Notes: generated from the letters alone by a model not told the origin. A stretch of DNA of 50,074 nt from Vulcanimicrobiota bacterium (GCA_019240755.1 JAFAXS010000024.1:1-50074), one strand, 5' to 3'; shown: positions 40,277 through 49,214, counted from the stretch's first letter. Numbers and translations: made by a program.

Positions 40277-41155
40277 ATGGATCGGTGGCCGCGATACGGC
40301 ACGGGAATCGGGCTCGGCGTGATCCACGTTGGAGCCCTGGCGGCATTGATTCCAGCCTTCTTTCACCCCTCGGCCCTCATCGCCGCGGCGATCGCGTCGT
40401 ACTGCACCGGCGCGCTCGGCGTGACGCTCTGCTACCATCGCGTGCTGACGCATCGCAGCCTGCGCCTGCGCAAGCCGCTCGAGTATCTCTTTGCGATCTT
40501 CGGCACGCTGGCGCTGCAAGGCGATCCGATTCGCTGGGTCGCCATTCACCGCAAGCATCACGCGCACGCCGACGACGAAGGCGACCCGCACAGCATTCGG
40601 CGCGGCTTCAAGTGGGCGCATATGGACTGGCTCTATCGCAACAATATCGCAATGCCGACGCAGGCCGAAATTCTGCGGTACGCACCCGACCTCTACGCCG
40701 ATCGGTTTTACCGCGCGCTACAGTATCTGAGCGTGCCGCTGCAGTTGTCGCTGGCCGTGGCGTTTTTCTCCATTGGCGGATGGTCGTGGGTGATCTGGGG
40801 AATCTTCGTTCGGCTGGTGGCAAGCTATCACTCCACGTGGCTCGTCAACAGCGCGTCGCACATGCTGGGCTACCGAACGTATCGCACCGGCGATCGCTCG
40901 ACGAACTGCTGGTGGGTCGCCATGGTCTCGTTCGGCGAGGGCTGGCATAACAATCATCACGCGTTCCCGTTTTCGGCGCGCCACGGGCTGCGCTGGTTCG
41001 AGATCGACATGACGTGGTGGCACGTGAAAGTGCTCGCGTTCTTGCGCCTCGCAGACCGGATCAGAATCCCCAGCGAGGCCATGCGAAGAAGGCTGGCGCA
41101 CCCGGCCGTTCGCCCGCTCGCTAGTGTCTCAGACGGATGGGCCGGAGGTCCGTAG
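40277..41155 (+). CDS. Acyl-CoA/acyl-lipid delta-9 type desaturase
   Basis: The 292-residue membrane diiron enzyme carries the three histidine boxes HRVLTH (about residue 55), HRKHH (about 92) and HNNHH (about 230), with paired hydrophobic segments between them. It introduces a cis double bond in an acyl chain with oxygen and a reductant. ATG 40277 gives the usual short N-terminus; an in-frame GTG at 40187 is possible. The region 40085-40276 upstream is a divergent spacer with rpsR and shows nothing else. A FFSIGGWSWVIW segment is a membrane helix. Confidence 0.9.
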   Translation: MDRWPRYGTGIGLGVIHVGALAALIPAFFHPSALIAAAIASYCTGALGVTLCYHRVLTHRSLRLRKPLEYLFAIFGTLALQGDPIRWVAIHRKHHAHADDEGDPHSIRRGFKWAHMDWLYRNNIAMPTQAEILRYAPDLYADRFYRALQYLSVPLQLSLAVAFFSIGGWSWVIWGIFVRLVASYHSTWLVNSASHMLGYRTYRTGDRSTNCWWVAMVSFGEGWHNNHHAFPFSARHGLRWFEIDMTWWHVKVLAFLRLADRIRIPSEAMRRRLAHPAVRPLASVSDGWAGGP

Positions 41156-41176
41156 CCAAGGGCGCGTGCGGAACGC

Positions 41177-41182
41177 TATAAT
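41177..41182 (+). promoter_or_regulatory. -10 box for the pqq operon
   Basis: TATAAT lies 39 bp before the pqqA ATG. No good -35 is seen 16-18 bp upstream, so an activator or weak promoter is possible. Confidence 0.45.
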
Positions 41183-41221
41183 ACCGTATAGGAGCCACCG
41201 TACTTTTTGATGGGAGCAGTT

Positions 41222-41329
41222 ATGAAGCAGCCGCATTTACGCTGGGAGCGCCCCGATTTCCAAGAGCATCCGCTGGGCGCCGAGGTGACGGCTTATCTTA
41301 CCAGGCCGATCCATACGCCGAAGTTGTAA
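41222..41329 (+). CDS. pqqA: PqqA, PQQ precursor peptide
   Basis: The 35-residue peptide begins MKQPHLRWERPDFQEHPLGA and continues EVTAYLTRP. Glu21 and Tyr25 form the invariant ExxxY pair that PqqE crosslinks and that becomes the PQQ skeleton. The N-terminal leader with WxxPxF resembles other PqqA leaders and is bound by PqqD. A GGGAG lies about 8 nt upstream. TAA at 41327 is in frame with the pqqC frame that follows. Confidence 0.92.
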   Translation: MKQPHLRWERPDFQEHPLGAEVTAYLTRPIHTPKL

Positions 41330-41335
41330 CGCGCG

Positions 41336-42025
41336 ACGCCCAGCCCCGATTTCGTCGAACGTCTCTTCGCTGTCGGCGCGGAGCGCTATCACGATAAACA
41401 TCCCTTCCATCAAAGGCTCGTTGCCGGCGACCTCGACCGTGCGGCCGTTCAGGCATGGGTTGCGAATCGCTATTACTACCAGAAACAGATTCCGGTAAAG
41501 GACGCGGCGATACTCGCGAATCTGCCTACGCCTTCGCACCGCCGCGCTTGGATGGGCCGCATCGTCGAACACGATGGAGCGCCGGGGAGTGACCGCGGCG
41601 CAACCGAGGCATGGCTTTCACTCGCGCACGCCGTCGGCCTCGCCGCTGATCACGTGCGCTCCGAACACAGCGTCGCTCCTGGAACGAGATTTGCCGTGGA
41701 CGCGTACGTGACGTTCGCGCGTACCAAGCCCTGGATCGAGGCGGTCGCTTCATCGCTCACCGAACTCTTTGGGCCGCCGGTGATGCAGCAACGCGTGGCA
41801 GCGATCCTTGAAAAATATCCCTGGATCGACCCCGGCGGCTTAGCCTATTTCGAGCGTCGCATCCCACGCGCCAAGCGCGACGCCGAACTGGCGCTGGAAT
41901 GGGTTCTGCACGAGGCCGCAACGCCGGAGGTCGAGCAGCGCTGCATCGCCGCGCTTCGCTTTAAGTGCGACGTGCTGTGGTCGATTTTGGATGCCACGGC
42001 GCTGGCCTGCGGGCTCGTCAAATGA
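41336..42025 (+). CDS. pqqC: PqqC, pyrroloquinoline-quinone synthase (start codon unclear)
   Basis: PqqC performs the last eight-electron oxidation and ring closure of PQQ. Family motifs are HDKHPFHQRLVAGD, WVANRYYYQKQIPVKDAAIL, RIVEHDGAPGSDRG, PGTRFAVDAYVTFARTKPW and FKCDVLWSILDA. Homology begins at about SPDFVERLF, directly after the pqqA stop, but no ATG, GTG or TTG exists in frame before codon 75 (ATG 41552), and that start would lose active-site residues. ACG at 41336 is given as a tentative non-canonical start; readthrough of the pqqA TAA or a base error are alternatives. The product is about 229 residues. It overlaps pqqD as ATGA. Confidence 0.88.
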   Translation, partial: TPSPDFVERLFAVGAERYHDKHPFHQRLVAGDLDRAAVQAWVANRYYYQKQIPVKDAAILANLPTPSHRRAWMGRIVEHDGAPGSDRGATEAWLSLAHAVGLAADHVRSEHSVAPGTRFAVDAYVTFARTKPWIEAVASSLTELFGPPVMQQRVAAILEKYPWIDPGGLAYFERRIPRAKRDAELALEWVLHEAATPEVEQRCIAALRFKCDVLWSILDATALACGLVK

Positions 42026-42291
42026 ATGTCGATACGCGGCCACAATACGCCAAGGGCGTTAAACTTCGTCACGAAGGTGATGGCAGCGCGATGTTGCTCG
42101 TGCCGGAAGGCGCGCTCGAGCTCAACCAGGCGGCTGCCGCCGCGCTCGACCTCGTCGACGGCAGCCGCAGCCTCGACGATATCGTCGCGGCTATCGTTGC
42201 GCGCTTCGAAGTATCGCGCGAGCGGGCGCAGTTGGACGTCACCGATTTGCTGGAGCGTTTGAACGCCAGAGGCTTCATCATCCTGCGATGA
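42022..42291 (+). CDS. pqqD: PqqD, PqqA-binding chaperone
   Basis: This 89-residue protein starts at ATG 42022, overlapping the pqqC stop. It has VKLRHEGDGSAMLLVPEGAL, ELNQAAAAALDLVDGSRSLD and RFEVSRERAQLDVTDLLERL, the RiPP recognition element fold (three strands and three helices). It presents PqqA to PqqE. Length is that of typical PqqD. The longer open frame upstream belongs to the shadow of pqqC. Confidence 0.95.
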   Translation: MNVDTRPQYAKGVKLRHEGDGSAMLLVPEGALELNQAAAAALDLVDGSRSLDDIVAAIVARFEVSRERAQLDVTDLLERLNARGFIILR

Positions 42292-43355
42292 ATCCGCCGC
42301 GACCGCTGTCATTGTTGTGTGAGCTCACATATCGCTGCAACCTGCAGTGTGCTTATTGCTACAATCCCGTGGCGCTCGACGAATACCGCGACGAGCTCTC
42401 CACGGAGCAATGGAGCACCGTACTGCAACAGGCGGCGGATCTGGGCGTCGTTCAAGCGCATTTTTCCGGCGGCGAACCAACGCTGCGACGCGATCTTCCC
42501 TCGATCGTTGCGGCGGCATCCCGGAGCGGGTTATACACAAATCTAATCACGCAAGGCACGTTCCTCGGCGACGCGTTGCTCGATCGATTAATCGAAAGTG
42601 GACTCAACCATATCCAGATCAGCATTCAAGCGCCGCAAGCCGAAATGGCCGACCATATCGCCGGCGCTGCCGTTCACGATCGCAAGCTGACGGCGATCGA
42701 GCGCGTGCGCGACCGCAACGTCGCGCTTACCGTCAACTGTGTCCTGCATCGCTTTAATCACGACGCGATCGAAGGGGTGATCGCACTCGCCGAGACGCTG
42801 CGCATCACACGTCTCGAGCTCGCGAACACGCAGTTCTACGGCTGGGCCTACCGAAATCGCGGCGCCCTCATCCCGACGCGGCGACAAGTTGAACATGGCG
42901 AACGAATCGTCGCGGCGGCTCGCGAGCGGCTGCGCGGGAGGATGGAGATCTCCTACGTTTTCCCCGACTATTTCGACGAGTTTCCGAAACCGTGCATGAA
43001 CGGGTGGGGCCGCCAATTCATCACGGTGGCGCCGAACGGGTACGTCTTTCCGTGCCCGGCCGCAGCGACGATTACGACGTTGCAGTTCGAGAATGTCCGC
43101 GGTCGCGGGCTGGCAGAGATTTGGCGCGATTCCGACTCCTTTTCGCGCTACCGCGGCACGGCGTGGATGTCGGAGCCGTGCCGATCGTGCCCCCGGCGTG
43201 AGCTCGATTGGGGCGGGTGCCGTTGTCAGGCATTCCTGCTCACCGGCAACGCGGGAGCAACCGATCCGGTCTGTTCGCTGAGCCCCGATCATGCAAGCAT
43301 CGTCGCCTTACGCGACCCGCAGGGAAAAGACGAACCGATTCCCCGCCGCGCATGA
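42288..43355 (+). CDS. pqqE: PqqE, radical SAM PqqA crosslinking enzyme
   Basis: The 355-residue enzyme has the radical SAM motif ELTYRCNLQCAYC (Cys17, 21, 24) near the N-terminus and a SPASM domain with auxiliary-cluster Cys in KPCMNGWGRQFITVAPNGYV, FPCPAA, EPCRSCPRR, GGCRCQAF and VCSL. It forms the carbon-carbon bond between Glu and Tyr of PqqA. It overlaps both neighbours as ATGA. Length is slightly under the usual 370-380. Confidence 0.97.
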   Translation: MNPPRPLSLLCELTYRCNLQCAYCYNPVALDEYRDELSTEQWSTVLQQAADLGVVQAHFSGGEPTLRRDLPSIVAAASRSGLYTNLITQGTFLGDALLDRLIESGLNHIQISIQAPQAEMADHIAGAAVHDRKLTAIERVRDRNVALTVNCVLHRFNHDAIEGVIALAETLRITRLELANTQFYGWAYRNRGALIPTRRQVEHGERIVAAARERLRGRMEISYVFPDYFDEFPKPCMNGWGRQFITVAPNGYVFPCPAAATITTLQFENVRGRGLAEIWRDSDSFSRYRGTAWMSEPCRSCPRRELDWGGCRCQAFLLTGNAGATDPVCSLSPDHASIVALRDPQGKDEPIPRRA

Positions 43356-44257
43356 TCGTCCGGGTTTTGGGGTCGGCCGCCGGCGGCGGCGTCCCGCAAT
43401 GGAATTGCGCGTGCGTGAATTGTGTGGCGGCACGAGGCGGCCGCGCGCCGCGCCGAACGCAGTCGAGCGTCGCGCTGAGTACCGACGGAAAACGATGGCT
43501 GCTGTTGAACTGCTCGCCCGACATCGCGCACCAAATCGAAGCGTTTGCACCGTTGCAAGCGCCTCGACTTCGCGGGACGCCGATTGCGGGCATGCTCTTC
43601 ACGGACGCCAACGTCGATCATCTCGGTGGCTTGTCGGTACTGCGCCAACACGGTACCCATCATTTTCTTTTGCGGTCGAGCGCGCTCGTTCGCGCCATCG
43701 CTCTCGCTCAACCAAGCTTCGCACCGTTTGGCCGGCCACCGCACCGTTGGTTGGAGTGTCCGCTCGATGCGACGAGCGAACCGCACGATCCCGACGATCT
43801 CGTCGGGAATCGCCTTATCGTTCGCACCATTCCGGTCGTGGGAACGACTCCGGGCTACAATGGCCGTCGCAGCGCGCGAGGAGCGGTCGTCGCATATGAA
43901 ATTTTCGAGCGCGGAACGGATCGACGCCTTCTCTTCGCACCCGTTTTCGCCGCCGTCGATGACGTGCTGCGCGCCGCAATCGAGCGCGCCGAGTTGGCTT
44001 TCCTCGATGGTTCGTTTTACAGCGACGACGAACTCATCACGCTCGGATTGGCGGCAAAATCTACGCGACTGCTCGGCCATAGCGCGGTGGGCGGCCCCGA
44101 CGGGACATTGGAACGCTTGCGCGGCGTTCGGGCCCGCACGATCTTTACACATCTCAATAACTCGAACCCGATGCTGGATCCATCCTCGGTCGAATACGCA
44201 TCGGTACGGGAGCGCGGCGTTGAAATCGCCTATGACGGCATGGAAATCGCATTGTAG
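43352..44257 (+). CDS. pqqB: PqqB, metal-dependent hydroxylase of the PQQ pathway
   Basis: The 301-residue metallo-beta-lactamase-fold protein begins MIVRVLGSAAGGGVPQWNCA and continues CVNC (zinc-binding Cys). TDANVDHLGG holds the metal-ligand Asp/His and FTHLNNSNPML the conserved HxNN-type segment. PqqB hydroxylates the tyrosine-derived intermediate. The start overlaps the pqqE stop as ATGA; the upstream frame is shadow. Its position after pqqE differs from the common ABCDE order. Confidence 0.95.
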   Translation: MIVRVLGSAAGGGVPQWNCACVNCVAARGGRAPRRTQSSVALSTDGKRWLLLNCSPDIAHQIEAFAPLQAPRLRGTPIAGMLFTDANVDHLGGLSVLRQHGTHHFLLRSSALVRAIALAQPSFAPFGRPPHRWLECPLDATSEPHDPDDLVGNRLIVRTIPVVGTTPGYNGRRSARGAVVAYEIFERGTDRRLLFAPVFAAVDDVLRAAIERAELAFLDGSFYSDDELITLGLAAKSTRLLGHSAVGGPDGTLERLRGVRARTIFTHLNNSNPMLDPSSVEYASVRERGVEIAYDGMEIAL

Positions 44258-44273
44258 GCAGTAGAGGTAGAGC

Positions 44274-45506
44274 GTGACCGCGCTGTTCGAGCGGCCCGTC
44301 GCAACCTTGCTCATCGCGCTCGCGACTTGGACGCAGTTTCGCTTAGGGTCTGGAAATAACGTCGTCGTTCCGGGCGAACTTCGCGCATCGTGGCGCACCG
44401 AGACCGGCGGTCAGATTTCGGCGAGTCCGACGGTTGGCGACGGCGTGATGTTCGTGGGCAACAACAGCGGATGGCTCTATGCGCTGGATCTCGACAGCGG
44501 TCAAACGCTGTGGAAGACGCACGTGGTGAATCCCTTGATGAGTGCGCCGCTCTTGTACAACGACGTCGTCATCGTCGGAGAAGGCGATCCCACGAGCCGC
44601 ACCTCATCGCCGTCCCAGCCGGTTATGGTCGGAGAAGGTCCGAGTGCGTTGCTCGCCGTCGATCGCGCGAGTGGACGAATTCGCTGGCAGACAGCCGTTG
44701 CGGGTTCGGCGATGCCGACTCCGGCGATCATCAACGGCGTGCTGGTGCATCACGACGGCGCAGGATGGATCAATGCGCTGGATCCCATGACGGGGACGAA
44801 GCGCTATGCGCGCTGGATCGGCTCGATGGCTTCGATGTCGGCGATTCTGCCGGTCGGCGGGGGCGATTTCGTTACCGCCGGCGTCGGCACGAACGACGTT
44901 TGGCGCTTGCGCGCGGACGATGGCGCGCTGGTTTGGCGCAGCTCTTTTTCCCGCGGCGCTTCGGGCATCGGGGATTGTCCGCAAGTCACTGACGGCCGCA
45001 AGGTCTTCTGCGATTACGTTTCCCCCGTCTATCCCGATGCTTCAACGGTCGTCGGTCACGTGACCGTCGAGCGCGTCTACGCGCTCGATCTCGCGAGCGG
45101 CGCACCGGTGTGGGATATCGCGCTCGAAGCGGGAGAACTGCCGATCCGCAACGAGGCCGCGATTCCCATGCTCGCGGGCGGCCTACTCTATCTCGGCAGT
45201 TCCGTCGCTCCATGGATGCACGCGATCGACGCAACGACCGGTATGCTCGCGTGGGAACACCAAACCCGCGGTGCCGTCAAAGGCGGCATCGTCGCCGTCG
45301 GCGCAACGATCTATTTCGGCGATCTCGGCGGTTACTTGTGGGCGCTCGATGCTAAAACCGGCAGAGTGATCGGCGATAAGTCGATGCACACGCCGTTCAA
45401 CGTCGGCTCACCGATCGTCGTCGGTCAAACGCTGATTATCGGCAGCGACTCGGGCGCGGTTATCGCAATACCTCTGGAAGAGATTCGCAAGGCACACGAT
45501 TCCTAA
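44274..45506 (+). CDS. Secreted PQQ-repeat beta-propeller protein
   Basis: From GTG 44274 the 410-residue protein has an N-terminal hydrophobic segment (about residues 8-20) that looks like a signal peptide or anchor. At least seven propeller units follow with the PQQ-enzyme consensus AxDxxxGxxxW: ALDLDSGQTLWKT, AVDRASGRIRWQT, ALDPMTGTKRYA, RLRADDGALVWRS, ALDLASGAPVWDI, AIDATTGMLAWEHQ and ALDAKTGRVIG. It lacks any cytochrome c domain. It lies 16 nt after pqqB and is probably in the operon, so it may be a small PQQ dehydrogenase, a PQQ carrier or a BamB-like protein. Confidence 0.82.
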   Translation: MTALFERPVATLLIALATWTQFRLGSGNNVVVPGELRASWRTETGGQISASPTVGDGVMFVGNNSGWLYALDLDSGQTLWKTHVVNPLMSAPLLYNDVVIVGEGDPTSRTSSPSQPVMVGEGPSALLAVDRASGRIRWQTAVAGSAMPTPAIINGVLVHHDGAGWINALDPMTGTKRYARWIGSMASMSAILPVGGGDFVTAGVGTNDVWRLRADDGALVWRSSFSRGASGIGDCPQVTDGRKVFCDYVSPVYPDASTVVGHVTVERVYALDLASGAPVWDIALEAGELPIRNEAAIPMLAGGLLYLGSSVAPWMHAIDATTGMLAWEHQTRGAVKGGIVAVGATIYFGDLGGYLWALDAKTGRVIGDKSMHTPFNVGSPIVVGQTLIIGSDSGAVIAIPLEEIRKAHDS

Positions 45507-45552
45507 GCGCTAAGCACACCACCATTTTGGGTGCGATGCGAACGCCGAGCGC

Positions 45553-47004
45553 CTAAAACAGACTCCACAAATATTGGTTGTAGACCTCGTGGTGATACTG
45601 CACCTCTTGCGGCTTCACGAAGGTGCCCAGTAGGCGCGGGCAGCGATCGGCGCTAGCCTGTTTGAGATCGGCGTAGCGCCGGCGCACGTCGTCGCCGAGC
45701 AGCTTGCCCGTCCACTCGGAGGTGCGGAATGCCGACAGCGCGTCGTAGATATTGTCGGGCAGAAAGCGTTCCGCTTGACGCAGGTTCTTCAGGTTGCTCG
45801 TCGTTCCGTCGAGACCCGTCTTGAATACGGCGAGCATCACCATGTATGGGTTTGCGTCGGGCGCAACGGAGCGCACCTCGACGCGCATGCTGCGCTGGTT
45901 GCCGATCGGCACGCGAATCATCGCGCCGCGATCAATCGGCGACGCTTTCAATTGATTCGGAGCCTCGAAGTGCGGGTCGAGGCGGCGATAGGCGTTGACG
46001 CTCGAGTTCAGCATGAGGCAAAGATCCATGCCGTGCGTCAGAATGCGATCGACGAACTTCCAACCGAAGGCGCTCAGCTGCTCGTCGCCCTTCGGATCCC
46101 AGAATAGATTTCGTCCGTTCTTGCTGACCGAGACGTTGGTGTGCATGCCGCTGCCATTGACGCCCACCACCGGCTTCGGGAGGAAGCTTGCGGTCATCCC
46201 CAGCTTCGTGGCGACTTGCCGGCAGATCAGCTTGTAGAGCTGGATTTGGTCCGCCGCGGCGACGACCTCGCCGTAATTGTAGTTGATCTCGAACTGCGAG
46301 GGCGCGACCTCCGGATGATCCTTTTCATTTTGGAAGCCCATCGCGCGCTGCACCTCGGCCACCGTGTCGATAAAGTTGCGCAGCGGGTCGCCCGGAAGCG
46401 AGTGATAGTAGCCGCCCGTGTTGACGTACTCGAACTTGGCGGTCTCGTGAAAGCGCCGCTCGGCGTCGAGGCCCTGGAAGAGGAAGCCTTCGATTTCGTT
46501 GGCGGCGTTGAGCGCGTAGCCTTCCTTCGCGTAGCAGTCGTTGGCGTATTTCTTGAGCGAGCCGCGAATGTCGCCCGCGAACGGCTTGCCGTCGCGGTCG
46601 AGCACGTCGCCGAAGACGAGCACTTTGCCGGCGCCGAAGATGTCGGCCGGCGCCCAATAAAACGCGCTCCAGTCGAGCGATAGACGCAAATCGCTCTCGC
46701 GCTGCGGAGTAAAGCCGCGAATGGACGATCCATCGAACGTGAGGTTATCGTGCGAGCGTAACAAGAACTTCTTGTCGTAATCCAGCATGTGGAGGCGCCC
46801 CTCGAGATCGCTGAAGAGCACCGTCAAGGCCTTGATGCGCGGCTCGGCCGCAAGGTAGTTCAAACGTTCTTCTTGCAGCGCGCGCAGCGGAACGCGCTCT
46901 TGGCGCTGCGCCTTCGCGCGAAGATTCATCTCCTCGAGCTCCGAGTACGGGAGCGTCAGGAAGTCGCGAAGTTCGGTGCCGGCCGGCAGGATCGTTGAGC
47001 TCAT
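45553..47004 (-). CDS. glnA: Type I glutamine synthetase family protein
   Basis: The 483-residue protein shows LTFDGSSIRGFTPQRESDLR, SQFEINYNYGEVVAAADQIQ, VNGSGMHTNVSVSKNGRNLF, PNQLKASPIDRGAMIRVPIG and RSMRVEVRSVAPDANPYMVM, covering the beta-grasp, metal and ATP sites. It makes glutamine from glutamate and ammonia. The adenylylation Tyr loop (NLY-type) is absent near the C-terminus, so control by adenylylation is unlikely. It has about 60 extra N-terminal residues (helical, charged) before the beta-grasp. It converges on the quinoprotein gene. Confidence 0.94.
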   Translation of the reverse strand: MSSTILPAGTELRDFLTLPYSELEEMNLRAKAQRQERVPLRALQEERLNYLAAEPRIKALTVLFSDLEGRLHMLDYDKKFLLRSHDNLTFDGSSIRGFTPQRESDLRLSLDWSAFYWAPADIFGAGKVLVFGDVLDRDGKPFAGDIRGSLKKYANDCYAKEGYALNAANEIEGFLFQGLDAERRFHETAKFEYVNTGGYYHSLPGDPLRNFIDTVAEVQRAMGFQNEKDHPEVAPSQFEINYNYGEVVAAADQIQLYKLICRQVATKLGMTASFLPKPVVGVNGSGMHTNVSVSKNGRNLFWDPKGDEQLSAFGWKFVDRILTHGMDLCLMLNSSVNAYRRLDPHFEAPNQLKASPIDRGAMIRVPIGNQRSMRVEVRSVAPDANPYMVMLAVFKTGLDGTTSNLKNLRQAERFLPDNIYDALSAFRTSEWTGKLLGDDVRRRYADLKQASADRCPRLLGTFVKPQEVQYHHEVYNQYLWSLF

Positions 47005-47065
47005 CGTCGATCGTCCTCCTCACAGAGCAGTTCTTCGACGCTTACACAACTCGACGAGCGCGCCT

Positions 47066-48577
47066 TTAGCCCAACGGTAAAAGCGCTTGTACGAGACGGC
47101 CGCCGTCAGGCGTCCCCAAACCCGTGCACGGATCCCAGCCGGCGGCGGCCGAGTACGCGCCGTTGCTGCCGGACGTGATGTCGTGCAACGGACCGGGATT
47201 GTTAGGATAACCGGGCAGCGCATAAATTTTTGCGTTGAGAAAGCCGAGGTTGGTGCCGCGCTTTTGATTCATCAGCGCAATCAGCGCCGCCCACAACGGG
47301 GCAACGGCGCTCGTTCCGCCCGCGACCAGCGCCGAGCCGTCCACGCGAAGTTGATAGCCGCTGTTGGGATCCGCGTCGCCGGAAACGTCGGGAACGCCGC
47401 GTCCGCCCGGCGTATTCGCAGGCGGAGCGGGCACGTTCGCGCCGGACTGCCATGAAGGCAGCGCAAAAATCGAACTGACGCCGCCGCCCGAATCGCTCCA
47501 CGCGACTTCGGATCCGATCGTTCCGCCTGAAGCCAAGAGCGTCGTGCCGCCGCACCCGAGCACGTAGGGGCTCGACGCGGGAAAGTCGGCGTGCGAGGCG
47601 CCGTCGCTCACGCCGTCGCTCGAGCCGCCGTCGCCCGACGCGGCGCACACCGTGACCGCGAGCGCCTCTGCCGCCGCGATCGCGCCGTTGAGCGCGTCGC
47701 GTCCTTGCTGCGTCCAATTCGACTCCGCCGCGCCCCAGCTGATCGAGACGATCGAGGGCGCATTCTTCGCGTCGTGAATGGCCGTCGTAACCGCGTCAAC
47801 GAAGCCCTGGTCGGTGTTGGGCGCAAAATAAATAGCAATGCGGGCTCCCGGGGCAACGGCGCCGACGATTTCGGCATCGAGCATCACCTCGACGTCGGCA
47901 TTTTGGTCTTGGCCCGGCGAGTTCGACGCGCCGTCAACCGAAACGACCGTTACGGTCTGCGCGGCGATGCCGAGCCCGGAAAGATACGTCGCGAAGTCTG
48001 ATTGGCTGAACCCGCCGCCGAGCTCGATGATGCCGACACATTGACCGCTGCCGTCGAGGCCGCCGGGAAAATCGTACAGCTGCGCGATTTGCGGCGGCGT
48101 GAACGACACCGCCGCCTGCGCTGCGATTCGCACGCGCGGCGCGGCTTGCGGACGGTCGTCCAAGCCGAGCACGGCTTCCACGACGCCGCTGAGATCGGAC
48201 GGCAGCGTGATGCCGCCCTCTCGTCCGCGATAGATGACGTCGCCGGCCTGACAGCGCTTTAAGCTGACGCCGAAGGCGACGTTCAACTGCGCCACGCTTC
48301 CTTCGAGCGTCACGCTGCGGCGGCCGATGCTGCTCTCCACGACGCGGAGGCCGTGCTCTCGCGCAAACGCTGCGACTTTGCTCACGTCCGCGTCGTCGGC
48401 ACCGTAGCGATCCGCAAAGGCTTGGCGTGAAAGCCCAACCTCCGTCGGCGGTTGCGGGGCCTTGGAGCGCAGAATCAGGGTAACGCTCGCGGACTCGCTC
48501 GGGTCCGCGTCGCCGAGCACCCGCGTCCCGGGCAAATGCGCGCGTTCGCTTCCGGGTACGACCCATCGTTGTGCCAC
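47066..48577 (-). CDS. Sedolisin (S53) serine-carboxyl peptidase, kumamolisin-like
   Basis: The 503-residue proenzyme starts at GTG 48577 after a strong AGGAGG 5-8 nt upstream. The prodomain runs to about residue 165 (LILRSKAPQPPTEVGLSRQA). The catalytic domain has DVEVMLDAEIVGAVAPGARI (Glu and Asp of the triad), a VSISWGAAE oxyanion region, and GGTSAVAPLWAALIALMNQK (nucleophile Ser in GTS). A C-terminal calcium site is given by LHDITSGSNGAYSAAAGWDP. Such enzymes work in acid and are usually exported, but no clear signal peptide precedes the prodomain. Confidence 0.93.
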   Translation of the reverse strand: MAQRWVVPGSERAHLPGTRVLGDADPSESASVTLILRSKAPQPPTEVGLSRQAFADRYGADDADVSKVAAFAREHGLRVVESSIGRRSVTLEGSVAQLNVAFGVSLKRCQAGDVIYRGREGGITLPSDLSGVVEAVLGLDDRPQAAPRVRIAAQAAVSFTPPQIAQLYDFPGGLDGSGQCVGIIELGGGFSQSDFATYLSGLGIAAQTVTVVSVDGASNSPGQDQNADVEVMLDAEIVGAVAPGARIAIYFAPNTDQGFVDAVTTAIHDAKNAPSIVSISWGAAESNWTQQGRDALNGAIAAAEALAVTVCAASGDGGSSDGVSDGASHADFPASSPYVLGCGGTTLLASGGTIGSEVAWSDSGGGVSSIFALPSWQSGANVPAPPANTPGGRGVPDVSGDADPNSGYQLRVDGSALVAGGTSAVAPLWAALIALMNQKRGTNLGFLNAKIYALPGYPNNPGPLHDITSGSNGAYSAAAGWDPCTGLGTPDGGRLVQALLPLG

Positions 48578-48707
48578 GCTTCCTCCTCAATGAGTTGCGG
48601 TTGTCACCACCTAATCGAGCACCGCATGAAAACAGTTGCAGGACGTCGATCCCGAACCGTTTCTGTAGGCCTGTGATTTTCGAGCGCTCCGGCGCGAATC
48701 ACGGGAT

Positions 48708-49214
48708 GTGAGCGTCCAAACCGACTCGGCGGCATTCACGGAGGCGCTGCGCCGGCACGCGGCAATCCTGCACAAGGTCGCGCGCGCGTACTGCCCTTCG
48801 CGGGCAGATCGCCCTGATCTGATTCAAGAGATGACGATCGCGCTTTGGAAGTCGTACTCGCGCTACGATCCTTCCCGGACGTTCTCAAGCTGGATGTACC
48901 GGATCGCGCTCAACGTCGCCATCTCGTTCTTTCGTCGCGAAGGCCGCCACGACTGGCGCTTTGCCGAGCTCGATGAGGCGGCCGGCGTCGCCGATGCGGG
49001 CGCCGTGGATCCGCGCGTTGCGACGCTGCTCGAATGCATTGACGAACTCGATCCGCTGGACAAGGCACTGATGCTCTTGCAACTGGACGGCTATAGCCAG
49101 GCCGAGATCGCCGACACCGTTGGGATCACAGCAACGAACACGGCGACGAAACTGTCGCGCATACGCGCGCGCCTACGCATAATGATGGGAGAGAAAACCG
49201 ATGGAACGCGATGA
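48708..49214 (+). CDS. ECF-subfamily RNA polymerase sigma factor
   Basis: The 168-residue protein has sigma region 2 (DLIQEMTIALWKSYSRYDPS, FSSWMYRIALNVAISFFRRE) and region 4 (LDPLDKALMLLQLDGYSQAE, IADTVGITATNTATKLSRIR). It starts at GTG 48708, divergent from the sedolisin gene across 130 bp. The next gene overlaps by 14 nt and encodes a small membrane protein that may act as its anti-sigma factor. Confidence 0.92.
   Translation: MSVQTDSAAFTEALRRHAAILHKVARAYCPSRADRPDLIQEMTIALWKSYSRYDPSRTFSSWMYRIALNVAISFFRREGRHDWRFAELDEAAGVADAGAVDPRVATLLECIDELDPLDKALMLLQLDGYSQAEIADTVGITATNTATKLSRIRARLRIMMGEKTDGTR

Noticed and set aside
41327-41329. Recoded UAA making a deliberate PqqA-PqqC fusion
   Set aside because: PqqA must be a free short peptide for PqqE/PqqD in known systems and no readthrough signal is visible; kept only as an alternative.
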